From an uncultured Spirochaetales bacterium (GTDB lineage: Bacteria; Spirochaetota; Spirochaetia; Sphaerochaetales; Sphaerochaetaceae), in NCBI GenBank assembly GCA_902773355.1, contig CACYEI010000066.1, forward strand, positions 1 to 39,437: 39,437 nt of DNA, read 5' to 3'. The notes below the pieces were generated by a model. It searched no databases. It was not told where the DNA came from and worked only from the letters and a program-made list of their open reading frames with translations. Below are positions 32,834 to 39,437 of the stretch, piece after piece (positions within the stretch are counted from its first letter, which is position 1; the number at the start of each line of letters is the position of its first letter). The position numbers and the translations under genes were made by a program.

Positions 32834-33961
32834 CTAAATCTTTTCTAATATATCTTCTATCCTTTTTATTATATTATTTATTTTTGTTTTTGTAAGTTCA
32901 TCTTCTGAATACCTACTATAACTGTAAATCATTAATAATCTAATATAACCTAATAATGCAAACTGATTTTCATATTTATTGTATTCATCCAAACCAAAAT
33001 AACTTTTTAAAACAGAAAGATAAAAATCACGAGCAAACTCCACAGTGAAACCAAAAAATTTAAGTGTTTCATTTGGGTCAATTTCCGCAAAACCTATATA
33101 GGATATAAATATGCCACAGAACTCAAAAGCAATATTTCCATAGCTAAGTGTATCCATATCAATCAAAAGTAATTCTTCATTTTGAACTAAAATGTTATTT
33201 GTATGGAAATCTCCATGTAATAAAACTTTATCTTCAGTAATAGAACTGACATATTTTTCAATCCTATTATATAATTCATCATCTAATGTTTTCCTGCATC
33301 TTGTTAATTTAGTAAGAAAGACATCTTTTGCACTTGGTAAATTAATACCTTCCATTTTAGTATTATGCACTGCTTTTAATAAATCTGTATATTCACGTAC
33401 ATATTTTGAAAATTCATCTTTATTTTTTAACATTAATCTTGATAAAGATGTTGCATTTAAAAATTCAAAAACTGTACCAAATGTATTTCCTATTTTTACA
33501 ATATCAAAAGAAATTGCTGTGGGAATTCCATGAGAAAATGCTGTTTTAGCCAGATACCGTTCTTTTTTAATATCATCCATTACCGGTTTTTTATAAACTT
33601 TAACAATTGTTTCTGAATCTAGGATATATACTGTACCATTAGCCCCTTCCCCTAATTTTTCACAACCACTTACATCAATTTCTCTATAAGCCTTTTCAAC
33701 TGATAATAAATCAACAAATCCTGTAACTTCAAAAATATCATAAACTGAAGGTTGAACATTTATAACATTTATCTCCTTCACTTTTTTTCTGAAATATAAA
33801 AAAACCCTTAAGCCTGCACTGGAAATATAATTCAAATCCCTAAGATCAAAAATTAAAACTTCCTTTGACAAATCATCTGATTTTTTTAACTTTTCATCAA
33901 TTTCTTCTTGCACGAACTTAGCATTGTTTGAATCAAGTCTGTTTTCTAATTTAAATTCCAT
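32834..33961 (-). CDS. STAS domain fused to aminoglycoside-phosphotransferase-fold kinase
   Basis: Two domains are joined in 375 residues. Residues 1-95 are a STAS anti-sigma-factor-antagonist domain with LIFDLRDLNYISSAGLR; Ser48 corresponds to the serine phosphorylated by anti-sigma kinases in SpoIIAA-like proteins. Residues ~98-330 are a kinase-like fold: glycine-rich loop LGEGANGTVY (103-112), Lys121 in IVKVYKK, the catalytic loop HGDFHTNN (249-256), and DMD at 268-270 in the place of the DFG metal motif. All expected catalytic residues are present, so it should be an active phosphotransferase; the substrate is unknown. The C-terminal part resembles the paralogous kinase-like families of gut bacteria such as Fibrobacter. 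It lies four bases after the ATPase gene. Confidence 0.85.
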   Translation of the reverse strand: MEFKLENRLDSNNAKFVQEEIDEKLKKSDDLSKEVLIFDLRDLNYISSAGLRVFLYFRKKVKEINVINVQPSVYDIFEVTGFVDLLSVEKAYREIDVSGCEKLGEGANGTVYILDSETIVKVYKKPVMDDIKKERYLAKTAFSHGIPTAISFDIVKIGNTFGTVFEFLNATSLSRLMLKNKDEFSKYVREYTDLLKAVHNTKMEGINLPSAKDVFLTKLTRCRKTLDDELYNRIEKYVSSITEDKVLLHGDFHTNNILVQNEELLLIDMDTLSYGNIAFEFCGIFISYIGFAEIDPNETLKFFGFTVEFARDFYLSVLKSYFGLDEYNKYENQFALLGYIRLLMIYSYSRYSEDELTKTKINNIIKRIEDILEKI

Positions 33962-33965
33962 ATAC

Positions 33966-34391
33966 TTAGACCAATTTTTTCCTAATAACCAAAATATTTT
34001 TATTATCTACATACTGATAACTTACATTATCCATATATTTCTTTACCAAAAACATACCTAAGCCTCCTATTTGTCTTTCTTCAGCAGAAAGGTTTAAATC
34101 TGGTTCAGGAACATTTAACGGATTAAATTTTTTTCCATTATCTCCAAATGAAATAATAATTTCTGGCGTACTTTCTACCAAATTTACAGTAATTTCAACA
34201 TTGCCTATTTCAGGTGCATATGCATAACTTGAAATATTAGTAAATATTTCTTCTGCAGCTAATTCAAGTTCTGTTACAGTTTTCAAACTATATTTATCTT
34301 TATCAAGCTGTTCATTTATAAAATCTATAACTTTAGGCAAATTATCAATTACAGCTGAAACAGATATAATCTTTTTATTATCTTTTGACAT
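33966..34391 (-). CDS. Anti-sigma-factor-type ATPase (RsbW/SpoIIAB-like HATPase)
   Basis: This 141-residue GHKL ATPase resembles the serine kinases that phosphorylate STAS antagonists. The N-box is ELELAAEEIFTNISSYAY (about residues 42-59), G1 is DNGKKFNP, and G2 is GGLGMFLVKKYMD. A helix-rich N-terminus (IDFINEQL) precedes the N-box. The ribosome binding site is AGGTGA at five bases. It is placed between the cytidylate-kinase-like gene and the STAS-kinase fusion, so its substrate is most simply Ser48 of that STAS domain. No sigma factor gene is in the window, so what it controls is open. Confidence 0.88.
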   Translation of the reverse strand: MSKDNKKIISVSAVIDNLPKVIDFINEQLDKDKYSLKTVTELELAAEEIFTNISSYAYAPEIGNVEITVNLVESTPEIIISFGDNGKKFNPLNVPEPDLNLSAEERQIGGLGMFLVKKYMDNVSYQYVDNKNILVIRKKLV

Positions 34392-34414
34392 TTAATCACC
34401 TACATATCATATCC

Positions 34415-35059
34415 TTAAAGTATATTATCTGGCATTATATTACCTTTACCATAATCATCCAGATATTGTGAAATTAAATTAACAGCTCCATCTACACCTA
34501 TATATGAAGTATCTATACATAAATGATAATGATTACATTCACCCCATTTTTCATGTGAATAATATTCATAAAACTTACTTCTTTTTTTATCTCTATCTTC
34601 TATATGTTTTTTCATCTCTTTTTCAGTAAAGTCTGGGTGTTTTCCTATTTCAAACTTTCTTTTAATTCTTTCTTCTATCTTGGCACAAATAAATATATTG
34701 ATTGGATTTAAATCCCGTAAAACATAATCAGAACATCTTCCTATAAAAACACATGAACCTTTTTCTGCAAGTTCATGCATTTTTTTCCCTACGGCTAAAA
34801 AAACATCATCCTTACTGAAATAATAATTATGTAAATTCATATCAGGTCCGCTATAAAAACCTGAAACTGACATGGAAATAAAATCAGGTCTTTTTTCATC
34901 CATCTTATTTAAAAATGATTCATCAAAATTAGAATCTTCTGCTGTTAATGTTAAAAGCTCTTTATCATAAAATGGAATTCCATATTTGGCAGAAAGTCTT
35001 CTGCCAACCTCGTGTCCACCACTGCCAAACTGACGCCCAATAGTTATAACATGATTCAT
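34415..35059 (-). CDS. Cytidylate-kinase-like P-loop protein
   Basis: The protein (214 residues) begins VITIGRQFGSGGHEVGRRLSAKYGIPFYDKELL, the marks of the Cytidylate_kin2 group, where GRQFGSGG is the nucleotide loop. FIGRCSDYVL and FICAKIEERIKRKF with REDRDKKRSKFYEYY-like Arg-rich lid follow. These are widespread, uncharacterised relatives of CMP kinase; true Cmk would have different substrate-binding residues. AAGGAG six bases upstream lies in the last codons of the small YolD-like gene. It is the first gene of the four-gene signalling cassette. Confidence 0.85.
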   Translation of the reverse strand: MNHVITIGRQFGSGGHEVGRRLSAKYGIPFYDKELLTLTAEDSNFDESFLNKMDEKRPDFISMSVSGFYSGPDMNLHNYYFSKDDVFLAVGKKMHELAEKGSCVFIGRCSDYVLRDLNPINIFICAKIEERIKRKFEIGKHPDFTEKEMKKHIEDRDKKRSKFYEYYSHEKWGECNHYHLCIDTSYIGVDGAVNLISQYLDDYGKGNIMPDNIL

Positions 35060-35062
35060 ATC

Positions 35063-35230
35063 TTACTCCTTGAAAAAATCATTATTTACATTGTTTATAA
35101 TATCATTAAAACCAACTAAAGCAGAAAATGGAGCAAATATTTTAGCTCTTAATGAAAGTGGCATCTTTTCTCTGTTCTCTTCCCCTGTCCAGTTATAATC
35201 AATGATATCACTATAATCCCTGGGAATCAT
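35063..35230 (-). CDS. YolD-like small protein, partner of the Y-family polymerase
   Basis: A 55-codon frame starts with an ATG overlapping the polymerase TGA (ATGA at 35227-35230) and ends with TAA three bases before the cytidylate-kinase-like gene. The protein begins IPRDYSDIIDYNW and has MPLSLRAKIFAPFSALVGFNDII at residues 33-45. The pattern (R-A-x-x-F-A-P-F-A-A-L-x-G-[FY]-x-x-x-I) matches the small YolD-like proteins that accompany this polymerase type in Firmicutes, and this one is shortened at the C-terminus. The relation rests on my memory of those sequences. The gene is short enough to be missed by automatic callers. Confidence 0.75.
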   Translation of the reverse strand: MIPRDYSDIIDYNWTGEENREKMPLSLRAKIFAPFSALVGFNDIINNVNNDFFKE

Positions 35231-36591
35231 GCCTCATGTCCTCCAACCTGATTATTTCTATCCCTAATTGTTGCACCTTCTGCATAATCACCTGCTTTTA
35301 GAATGGCATTTTTTCCATATTTCTTTTTTATATTAAGCATGGTTAATTCTAAATCTTTCTGTTTTTTTTGATAACTAGAATCTGTAAATAAATCCAGCTG
35401 TTCATCTTTTTGATGTATAACATTATCTGCACTTACATATATTCGCCTTATATACAATTCTTTTTTTACTATTCTATCATATATGGAAAGAATACCATTA
35501 GATATTTTCTTCATTGATGATGTATGTGGATTTATATGGACTAATCCATGACTGTTTTTGGGAACAGTTTTACCATAATAATCTAATTCTGTCTCTCCTG
35601 TAAAAGATTCGGTAATAGATATTTTATCATAACATATAACTAAACTAAACAAATTTGATGCTAATTCCTTAGATAACAAATTCTGAGATAAAACCTCAGC
35701 CATTTCTCTGACTATTATTCTAGCTTTATCTACTGTATAAGGAACAGGAAGAACCTGACCTTCACTTAAACTTTTGGATGAAGTTTTATAGCCTTTTATA
35801 TGTTTAATAGTACAAGGTTCAATCCCCCATGCATGATCTATCAGTATTTCAGCATCTATTCCAAATGTTTTATAAAGAATATTTGAATTTATGAGAGATT
35901 TCCTTGCTAAATCTCCCATAGTATATATATTCAACTTTGACAATTTATTAGCTATTCCTTTACCTATTCCCCAAAAATCTGTTATTGGTGTATGTGTCCA
36001 AAGCTTTTGTCTATAATCTTTAATACTTAACTGCGCAATTCTCACACCATCAGAATCAGCACTAATATGTTTAGCCATAATATCCATAGCTATCTTACAT
36101 AAAAAAAGATTCTCTGATATACCTGCAGTAGCAGTTATACCAGTATTTTTCAACACATCTCTTATAACAGTTATAGTTAACTCATAAGCATTCATTTTAT
36201 ATAGCTTTAGATATGAAGTTACATCTATAAAGACTTCATCTATACTGTAAATATGGATATCTTCAGGACTGAAATATTTCAAATATATCTGATAAATCCT
36301 TGCCGAATAATTCATATACAGATTCATTCTTGGCTTAGCTATTATAAAATCAAGCTTTTCCCCTGTCCTATATTCTATTTCCTTAGCTTTTTCATAGACT
36401 TCATAAAGTCTGCATCTACCAGACAAACCATATGCCTTTAAAGCGGGAGTTACCGCTAAACATATAGTTTTCTCAGTTCTTGATTCATCAGCTACAACAA
36501 GCTTAGCAGTAAGTGGATCCAATGAACGTTCAACTGCTTCAACTGATGCATAAAATGATTTTAAATCTATAGCTATATATACACCATTAAT
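35227..36591 (-). CDS. Y-family (DinB/UmuC-type) translesion DNA polymerase, disturbed start
   Basis: This is a lesion-bypass DNA polymerase with motif I YIAIDLKSFYASVE, SIDEVFIDVTSYL (catalytic DE), helix-hairpin-helix FWGIGKGIANKL, little finger, and the ending QLDLF ... GKNAILKAGDYAEGAT ... NQVGGHEA, as in Firmicutes UmuC-like enzymes. The body is intact, but the motif I frame has no ATG or GTG. ATG at 36587-36585 is joined to the GPx stop (TAATG) and reads Met-Val-Tyr-Ile-stop because of TATATATA at 36574-36581; with one TA fewer it would read MVYIAID directly. Other options are an ATT start at 36591, used for the span here, or a TTG at 36522 that would lose the motif I aspartate. Either a phase-variable or damaged start, or a sequencing error. 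Confidence 0.8.
   Translation of the reverse strand: MNGVYIAIDLKSFYASVEAVERSLDPLTAKLVVADESRTEKTICLAVTPALKAYGLSGRCRLYEVYEKAKEIEYRTGEKLDFIIAKPRMNLYMNYSARIYQIYLKYFSPEDIHIYSIDEVFIDVTSYLKLYKMNAYELTITVIRDVLKNTGITATAGISENLFLCKIAMDIMAKHISADSDGVRIAQLSIKDYRQKLWTHTPITDFWGIGKGIANKLSKLNIYTMGDLARKSLINSNILYKTFGIDAEILIDHAWGIEPCTIKHIKGYKTSSKSLSEGQVLPVPYTVDKARIIVREMAEVLSQNLLSKELASNLFSLVICYDKISITESFTGETELDYYGKTVPKNSHGLVHINPHTSSMKKISNGILSIYDRIVKKELYIRRIYVSADNVIHQKDEQLDLFTDSSYQKKQKDLELTMLNIKKKYGKNAILKAGDYAEGATIRDRNNQVGGHEA
36574..36581. repeat. TA dinucleotide tract in polymerase start region
   Basis: TATATATA (four TA units) lies directly after the ATG-GTG of the polymerase on the minus strand. Removal of one unit would join that ATG to the polymerase frame. 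The tract is short for a classical phase-variation repeat, and TA tracts are frequent in such AT-rich DNA. Confidence 0.8.
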
Positions 36592-37135
36592 CTAATAAAT
36601 TGGAAACGGCAGCATCAACTTCAGCCATATCCACAGTTGGTTCAAAACGACTGATTACATTTCCTTTCCTATCAATTAAAAACTTGGTAAAATTCCACTT
36701 TACATATGCTTTATCACCATATTTTTTATTATTCATTTCTGCAAATTTTTTTAGACTGAGATTCTTTATACCCTTTCCAAAACTTTCAAATGGCTTCTCT
36801 GTAGCTAAATAAACAAATAAAGGATTAGCATTATCTCCATTAACATCTATCTTACCAAACTGCATAAAATCTGTTCCATACTTTAAAGTACAAAATTCAT
36901 GTATTTCATCATCTGAGCCAGGAGCCTGATTAGCAAACTGATTACATGGAAAATCTAGAATTTCAAATCCTTTATCTTTATATTTCTTATACATCTCTTC
37001 TAGTGGTTTATAATGAGGTGTAAACCCACAGCCTGTAGCTGTATTTACAATCAAAAGAACCTTTCCCTCATATTCTTTTAAATTAACTTCACCTCCTTTC
37101 CTATCTTTAACAGTAAAATTATAAATATTTGGCAT
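36587..37135 (-). CDS. Glutathione/thioredoxin peroxidase (GPx family), cysteine type
   Basis: The protein reduces peroxides using thioredoxin or glutathione. The peroxidatic Cys36 lies in NTATGCGFTPHY, in the position of selenocysteine in some GPx enzymes; no in-frame TGA is present, so it is a Cys form. Gln of DFPCNQFANQAPGS and Trp-Asn of KWNFTKFLID complete the catalytic tetrad. Length is 182 residues from the ATG at 37135, which follows GGAGG; the upstream ATG at 37150 lies before that site. Its stop overlaps the disturbed polymerase start (TAATG), so the two genes are probably one transcript for oxidative and DNA damage. Confidence 0.93.
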   Translation of the reverse strand: MPNIYNFTVKDRKGGEVNLKEYEGKVLLIVNTATGCGFTPHYKPLEEMYKKYKDKGFEILDFPCNQFANQAPGSDDEIHEFCTLKYGTDFMQFGKIDVNGDNANPLFVYLATEKPFESFGKGIKNLSLKKFAEMNNKKYGDKAYVKWNFTKFLIDRKGNVISRFEPTVDMAEVDAAVSNLLD

Positions 37136-37181
37136 AATTCCTCCATGCATATTGCTTAATTTACTTATTGTACTGTACAGA

Positions 37182-37556
37182 CTATATTTCTGCTATACAT
37201 TCTATTTCACATAAAGCACCTTTAGGTAAATCTTTAACCGAAAAACAGCTTCTAGCAGGTTTAGAAACAAAATAAGAAGCATAAACCTTATTAAATTCAT
37301 TAAAATCAGATATCTCAGCTAAAAAGCATGTAGTTTTAATAACTTTTGAAAAATCAGAACCTGCTGTCTTTAAAATCTCACCTATATTTTTACAGCTTTG
37401 TTCAGTCTGATTAGCTATCCCATCTGGGATAAGTCCTGTATCAGGATTTATAGGAAGCTGACCAGAGGTAAAAATAAAAGAATTTGATATATATGCTTGA
37501 GAGTATGGCCCTATTGCTTCAGGAGCATTTTTGGTTTTAATAACTTTCATCTTCAC
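37182..37556 (-). CDS. RidA/YjgF-family reactive imine deaminase
   Basis: RidA proteins hydrolyse reactive enamine/imine intermediates from amino-acid metabolism. The 124-residue protein has APEAIGPYSQAY at the start, FTSGQLPINPDTG, and the ending ARSCFSVKDLPKGALCEIECIAEI with the carboxylate-binding Arg and the final Glu of the family. The GTG at 37556 has AAGGA five bases upstream and an ATG two codons later is possible. It overlaps the upstream membrane protein gene by 20 bases. Confidence 0.93.
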   Translation of the reverse strand: MKMKVIKTKNAPEAIGPYSQAYISNSFIFTSGQLPINPDTGLIPDGIANQTEQSCKNIGEILKTAGSDFSKVIKTTCFLAEISDFNEFNKVYASYFVSKPARSCFSVKDLPKGALCEIECIAEI

Positions 37557-38016
37557 TTTTTTCCTTTTTAAAATATGTATTTAAAATCTTTTCTATCAGC
37601 CCAGAAGCTTCTGATAATTCAAATGAATAAATATCATTGTTAAAATCTTTGTTTTTCTTTTCAACAATTAAAAGATTAGTATATTTTTTTGAAAGTTCTT
37701 CAAGTCTTAATTTCAGTGCTGTATTAATCTTATCTTCTCTATGATCAAATAAATATAAATCTATATTTCCGATAATGCGTTTAGTATAAAATGACAACCT
37801 TTTTATTGTATTTAGTTTAATGACTTTTGTTACTGCAACATTATGACTACTTGTTATAGCTTTTATATTACTTTTATTTAATTTATCAAGTCTAAGTTTT
37901 ACTCTGTTAAGCTGATTCCCTGATACACCTACTATTGCAGATAAAAGATAAACTATAAGACAAAAGACAGCCCAAACTGAAACAGTCTGTATCATAGTGG
38001 CAAGTTCCACATTCAT
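37537..38016 (-). CDS. Small single-pass membrane protein, unknown
   Basis: One membrane segment is near the N-terminus (VWAVFCLIVYLLSAIVGVSG, residues ~14-33), followed by about 125 polar residues rich in Lys, Leu and Asn that look helical (LNRVKLRLDKLNKSNIKAI; LKLRLEELSKKYTNLLIV). No family recognised. The gene lies one base after mscS and overlaps ridA, so it is likely translated with both. A link to the mechanosensitive channel is possible from position only. Confidence 0.7.
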   Translation of the reverse strand: MNVELATMIQTVSVWAVFCLIVYLLSAIVGVSGNQLNRVKLRLDKLNKSNIKAITSSHNVAVTKVIKLNTIKRLSFYTKRIIGNIDLYLFDHREDKINTALKLRLEELSKKYTNLLIVEKKNKDFNNDIYSFELSEASGLIEKILNTYFKKEKSEDESY

Positions 38017-38017
38017 A

Positions 38018-38827
38018 TCAGCCCTCCTTCCTATAACTTACAGTAACCTGAGGATAAGGAATAGGAATATTTGCCAATCTTAAAGCCTCAAATGTCTGCT
38101 CTGTCAAATCCCAATTAACTGACCAATAGTTAGCATTTAATACCCATACACGTAATACATGAGTAACACTGCTGGCATCTGAAATATTATACCTGTCCTG
38201 CGGTGCAGGATTTTTCAATACTAATTCATGAGCATTTGCTACATCTAAAATTATAGATCTGACTTTTTCATGGTCACATGAATAATCAACACCAATAAGT
38301 ATTTCTATTCTTCTTACTTCATTTGCCGAAAAATTAACTATATTACTTGAAAAAACAGAACTATTAGGTAAATAAACATGCTTTCCATCGGGTGTATTTA
38401 AAACTGTATGAATTAAAGTTACTTCCTGTACTGTCCCTCCCAGTCCACCTATTTCAACATAATCATTTACTTTAAACGGATGTGTTGTTGCCAACATTAT
38501 TCCATTTGCCACACTTGCTATAATATTTTGTAGTGCAAGTCCTATAGCTAGTGTTATAGCAGTCACTGTTGTTAAAACACCAGTAAGGCTAAATCCAATA
38601 TAATTCAAACAATACAAAATAAGCGATAAATACAATAAAAATTTAAGTAAAGTTAAAATAAAATTAACTAATGCGTTATCAAGTGTACTGGAAACCAAAA
38701 CAGCTTTTATAAGTTTGGTCATATATTTAACTAAAATTATACCTATAAACAAAACAAGTATTGCTGTAATCAGTTTATAACCTGAATTATTTATGACACC
38801 TCTCAACTCTGAAAGTGTTTCATTCAT
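38018..38827 (-). CDS. mscS: Small-conductance mechanosensitive channel MscS
   Basis: MscS opens under membrane tension to release solutes in osmotic downshock. The protein has three membrane segments: about residues 17-35, 57-78 and the pore helix GLALQNIIASVANGIMLATTHPFKVNDYVEIGGLGGTVQEV (about 94-134). The beta domain follows with LIHTVLNTPDGKHVYLPNSSVFSSNIVN, and the C-terminal cytoplasmic cage ends IPIPYPQVTVSYR. At 269 residues it is close to E. coli MscS. AGGAG lies about ten bases upstream of the ATG. An 83-base AT-rich gap separates it from the P-type ATPase upstream; no convincing promoter was picked there. Confidence 0.94.
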   Translation of the reverse strand: MNETLSELRGVINNSGYKLITAILVLFIGIILVKYMTKLIKAVLVSSTLDNALVNFILTLLKFLLYLSLILYCLNYIGFSLTGVLTTVTAITLAIGLALQNIIASVANGIMLATTHPFKVNDYVEIGGLGGTVQEVTLIHTVLNTPDGKHVYLPNSSVFSSNIVNFSANEVRRIEILIGVDYSCDHEKVRSIILDVANAHELVLKNPAPQDRYNISDASSVTHVLRVWVLNANYWSVNWDLTEQTFEALRLANIPIPYPQVTVSYRKEG

Positions 38828-38910
38828 GTATCATAATCTCCTAAAAAAAGAAATTACAGTAAACTAACATAATATAAATCTTTGAACAAGACTTTTTAAG
38901 GTATAAAATA

Positions 38911-39437
38911 TCAACGTATAGCATTAAGAACACATAATAAAGCTATTCCTGTATCTGCAAATACGGAAAGTGACATACTAGACAAGCCTAAAATACTTAA
39001 GATTAAAACTATAGACTTAGCTAATAAAGCTAAAAAAATATTTTCCTTAGCTAGTTTCATAGTTTTTTTAGAAAGTCTTATTGATAATGGTATTTTTTCC
39101 AAATTATCATCAGTAATGACTATTCCAGAAGAATTGATTGCTTCTTCACTACCTAAAGCTCCCATAGAAATTCCAATATCAGCACACAAAAGAACAGGCG
39201 AATCGTTAATCCCATCTCCAACATATGCACAAACAGACTTTTCACCTATTTCCTTTACAAAAGATAACTTTTCATCGGGCATCATATTAAATTTATAATT
39301 TATTATCCCTAGCTCTTCTGCTGTCTTATCAGCATTATATTGCCCATCACCAGTAAGCATAATTAACTCATATCCCATTTTTTTTAATTCTTTAACTGTA
39401 ATTTTAGCATTGTCTTTTAAATTGTCTTCTACTAATA
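38911..39437 (-). CDS. Heavy-metal P1B-type ATPase, C-terminal part (5' end beyond window)
   Basis: The frame is open to the right edge: VEDNLKDNAKITVKELKKMG precedes the methionine at 39378, so the ATPase continues beyond the window. Visible are MLTGDGQYNADKTAEELGI, the hinge GDGINDSPVLLCADIGISMG, and the last two membrane segments. The end reads SVFADTGIALLCVLNAIR; the Asp-Thr-Gly in the last membrane helix is that of the Zn/Cd/Pb exporters (ZntA/CadA type) and not of the copper type. The subtype call rests on that motif alone since the CPC segment lies outside. Confidence 0.92.
   Translation of the reverse strand, partial: LVEDNLKDNAKITVKELKKMGYELIMLTGDGQYNADKTAEELGIINYKFNMMPDEKLSFVKEIGEKSVCAYVGDGINDSPVLLCADIGISMGALGSEEAINSSGIVITDDNLEKIPLSIRLSKKTMKLAKENIFLALLAKSIVLILSILGLSSMSLSVFADTGIALLCVLNAIR

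Noticed and set aside
34415-35059. Genuine cytidylate kinase (cmk)
   Set aside because: The GRQFGSGG start and the rest of the sequence fit the Cytidylate_kin2-like group and not housekeeping Cmk.

Overview
The window is strongly AT-rich chromosomal DNA and reads as a spirochaete, most likely a Treponema-like host-associated anaerobe. Three things point that way: the gene order rpsB-tsf-frr-uppS-cdsA-dxr-rseP without pyrH; the block dnaB-rplI-(polytopic membrane protein)-rpsR-ssb-rpsF; and a phenylalanyl-tRNA synthetase of the archaeal/eukaryotic type, which spirochaetes are known to carry. NfnAB, an iron-sulfur flavoprotein and several nitroreductase-like redox genes fit an anaerobic life. 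The species assignment is inference from gene content only.

Layout. 1-296: 5' part of a lipoprotein gene, minus strand. 381-7374 (plus): a tRNA-Lys/tRNA-Glu pair, maf, then a tightly packed translation/isoprenoid/phospholipid operon ending in rseP. 7382-18117 (minus): dnaB, rplI, a membrane protein, rpsR, ssb, rpsF, two unrecognised proteins, smpB, a PEGA plus FGE-like membrane protein, nfnB, nfnA and a nitroreductase. 18118-21743: a small accessory patch with a plus-strand MATE exporter, a minus-strand aldehyde dehydrogenase and a divergent TetR regulator with a palindrome in its promoter. 21745-39437 (all minus): about 18 kb of closely spaced genes. Read in the direction of transcription these are a Zn/Cd-type P-ATPase (cut by the edge), mscS, a small membrane protein, ridA, glutathione peroxidase, a Y-family DNA polymerase with a YolD-like small partner, cytidylate-kinase-like protein, anti-sigma-type ATPase, STAS-kinase fusion, membrane-anchored unknown, nth, pheS, pheT, E1 alpha, E1 beta, flavoprotein, mtaB, birA and argS.

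The most interesting parts are in 32.1-36.6 kb. First, a four-gene cassette (cytidylate-kinase-like, HATPase anti-sigma-like, a single polypeptide joining a STAS domain to an aminoglycoside-phosphotransferase-fold kinase, and a one-pass membrane protein) looks like an uncharacterised partner-switching signalling unit. Second, the Y-family polymerase just upstream has an intact body, but its only sensibly placed ATG is out of frame by exactly one TA unit in a TATATATA tract, so it may be phase-variable, frameshifted or started at a non-canonical codon. Third, an easily missed 55-residue YolD-like gene links the polymerase to the signalling cassette.

No insertion sequences, CRISPR arrays, rRNA genes or gene-free stretches above 300 bases were seen.
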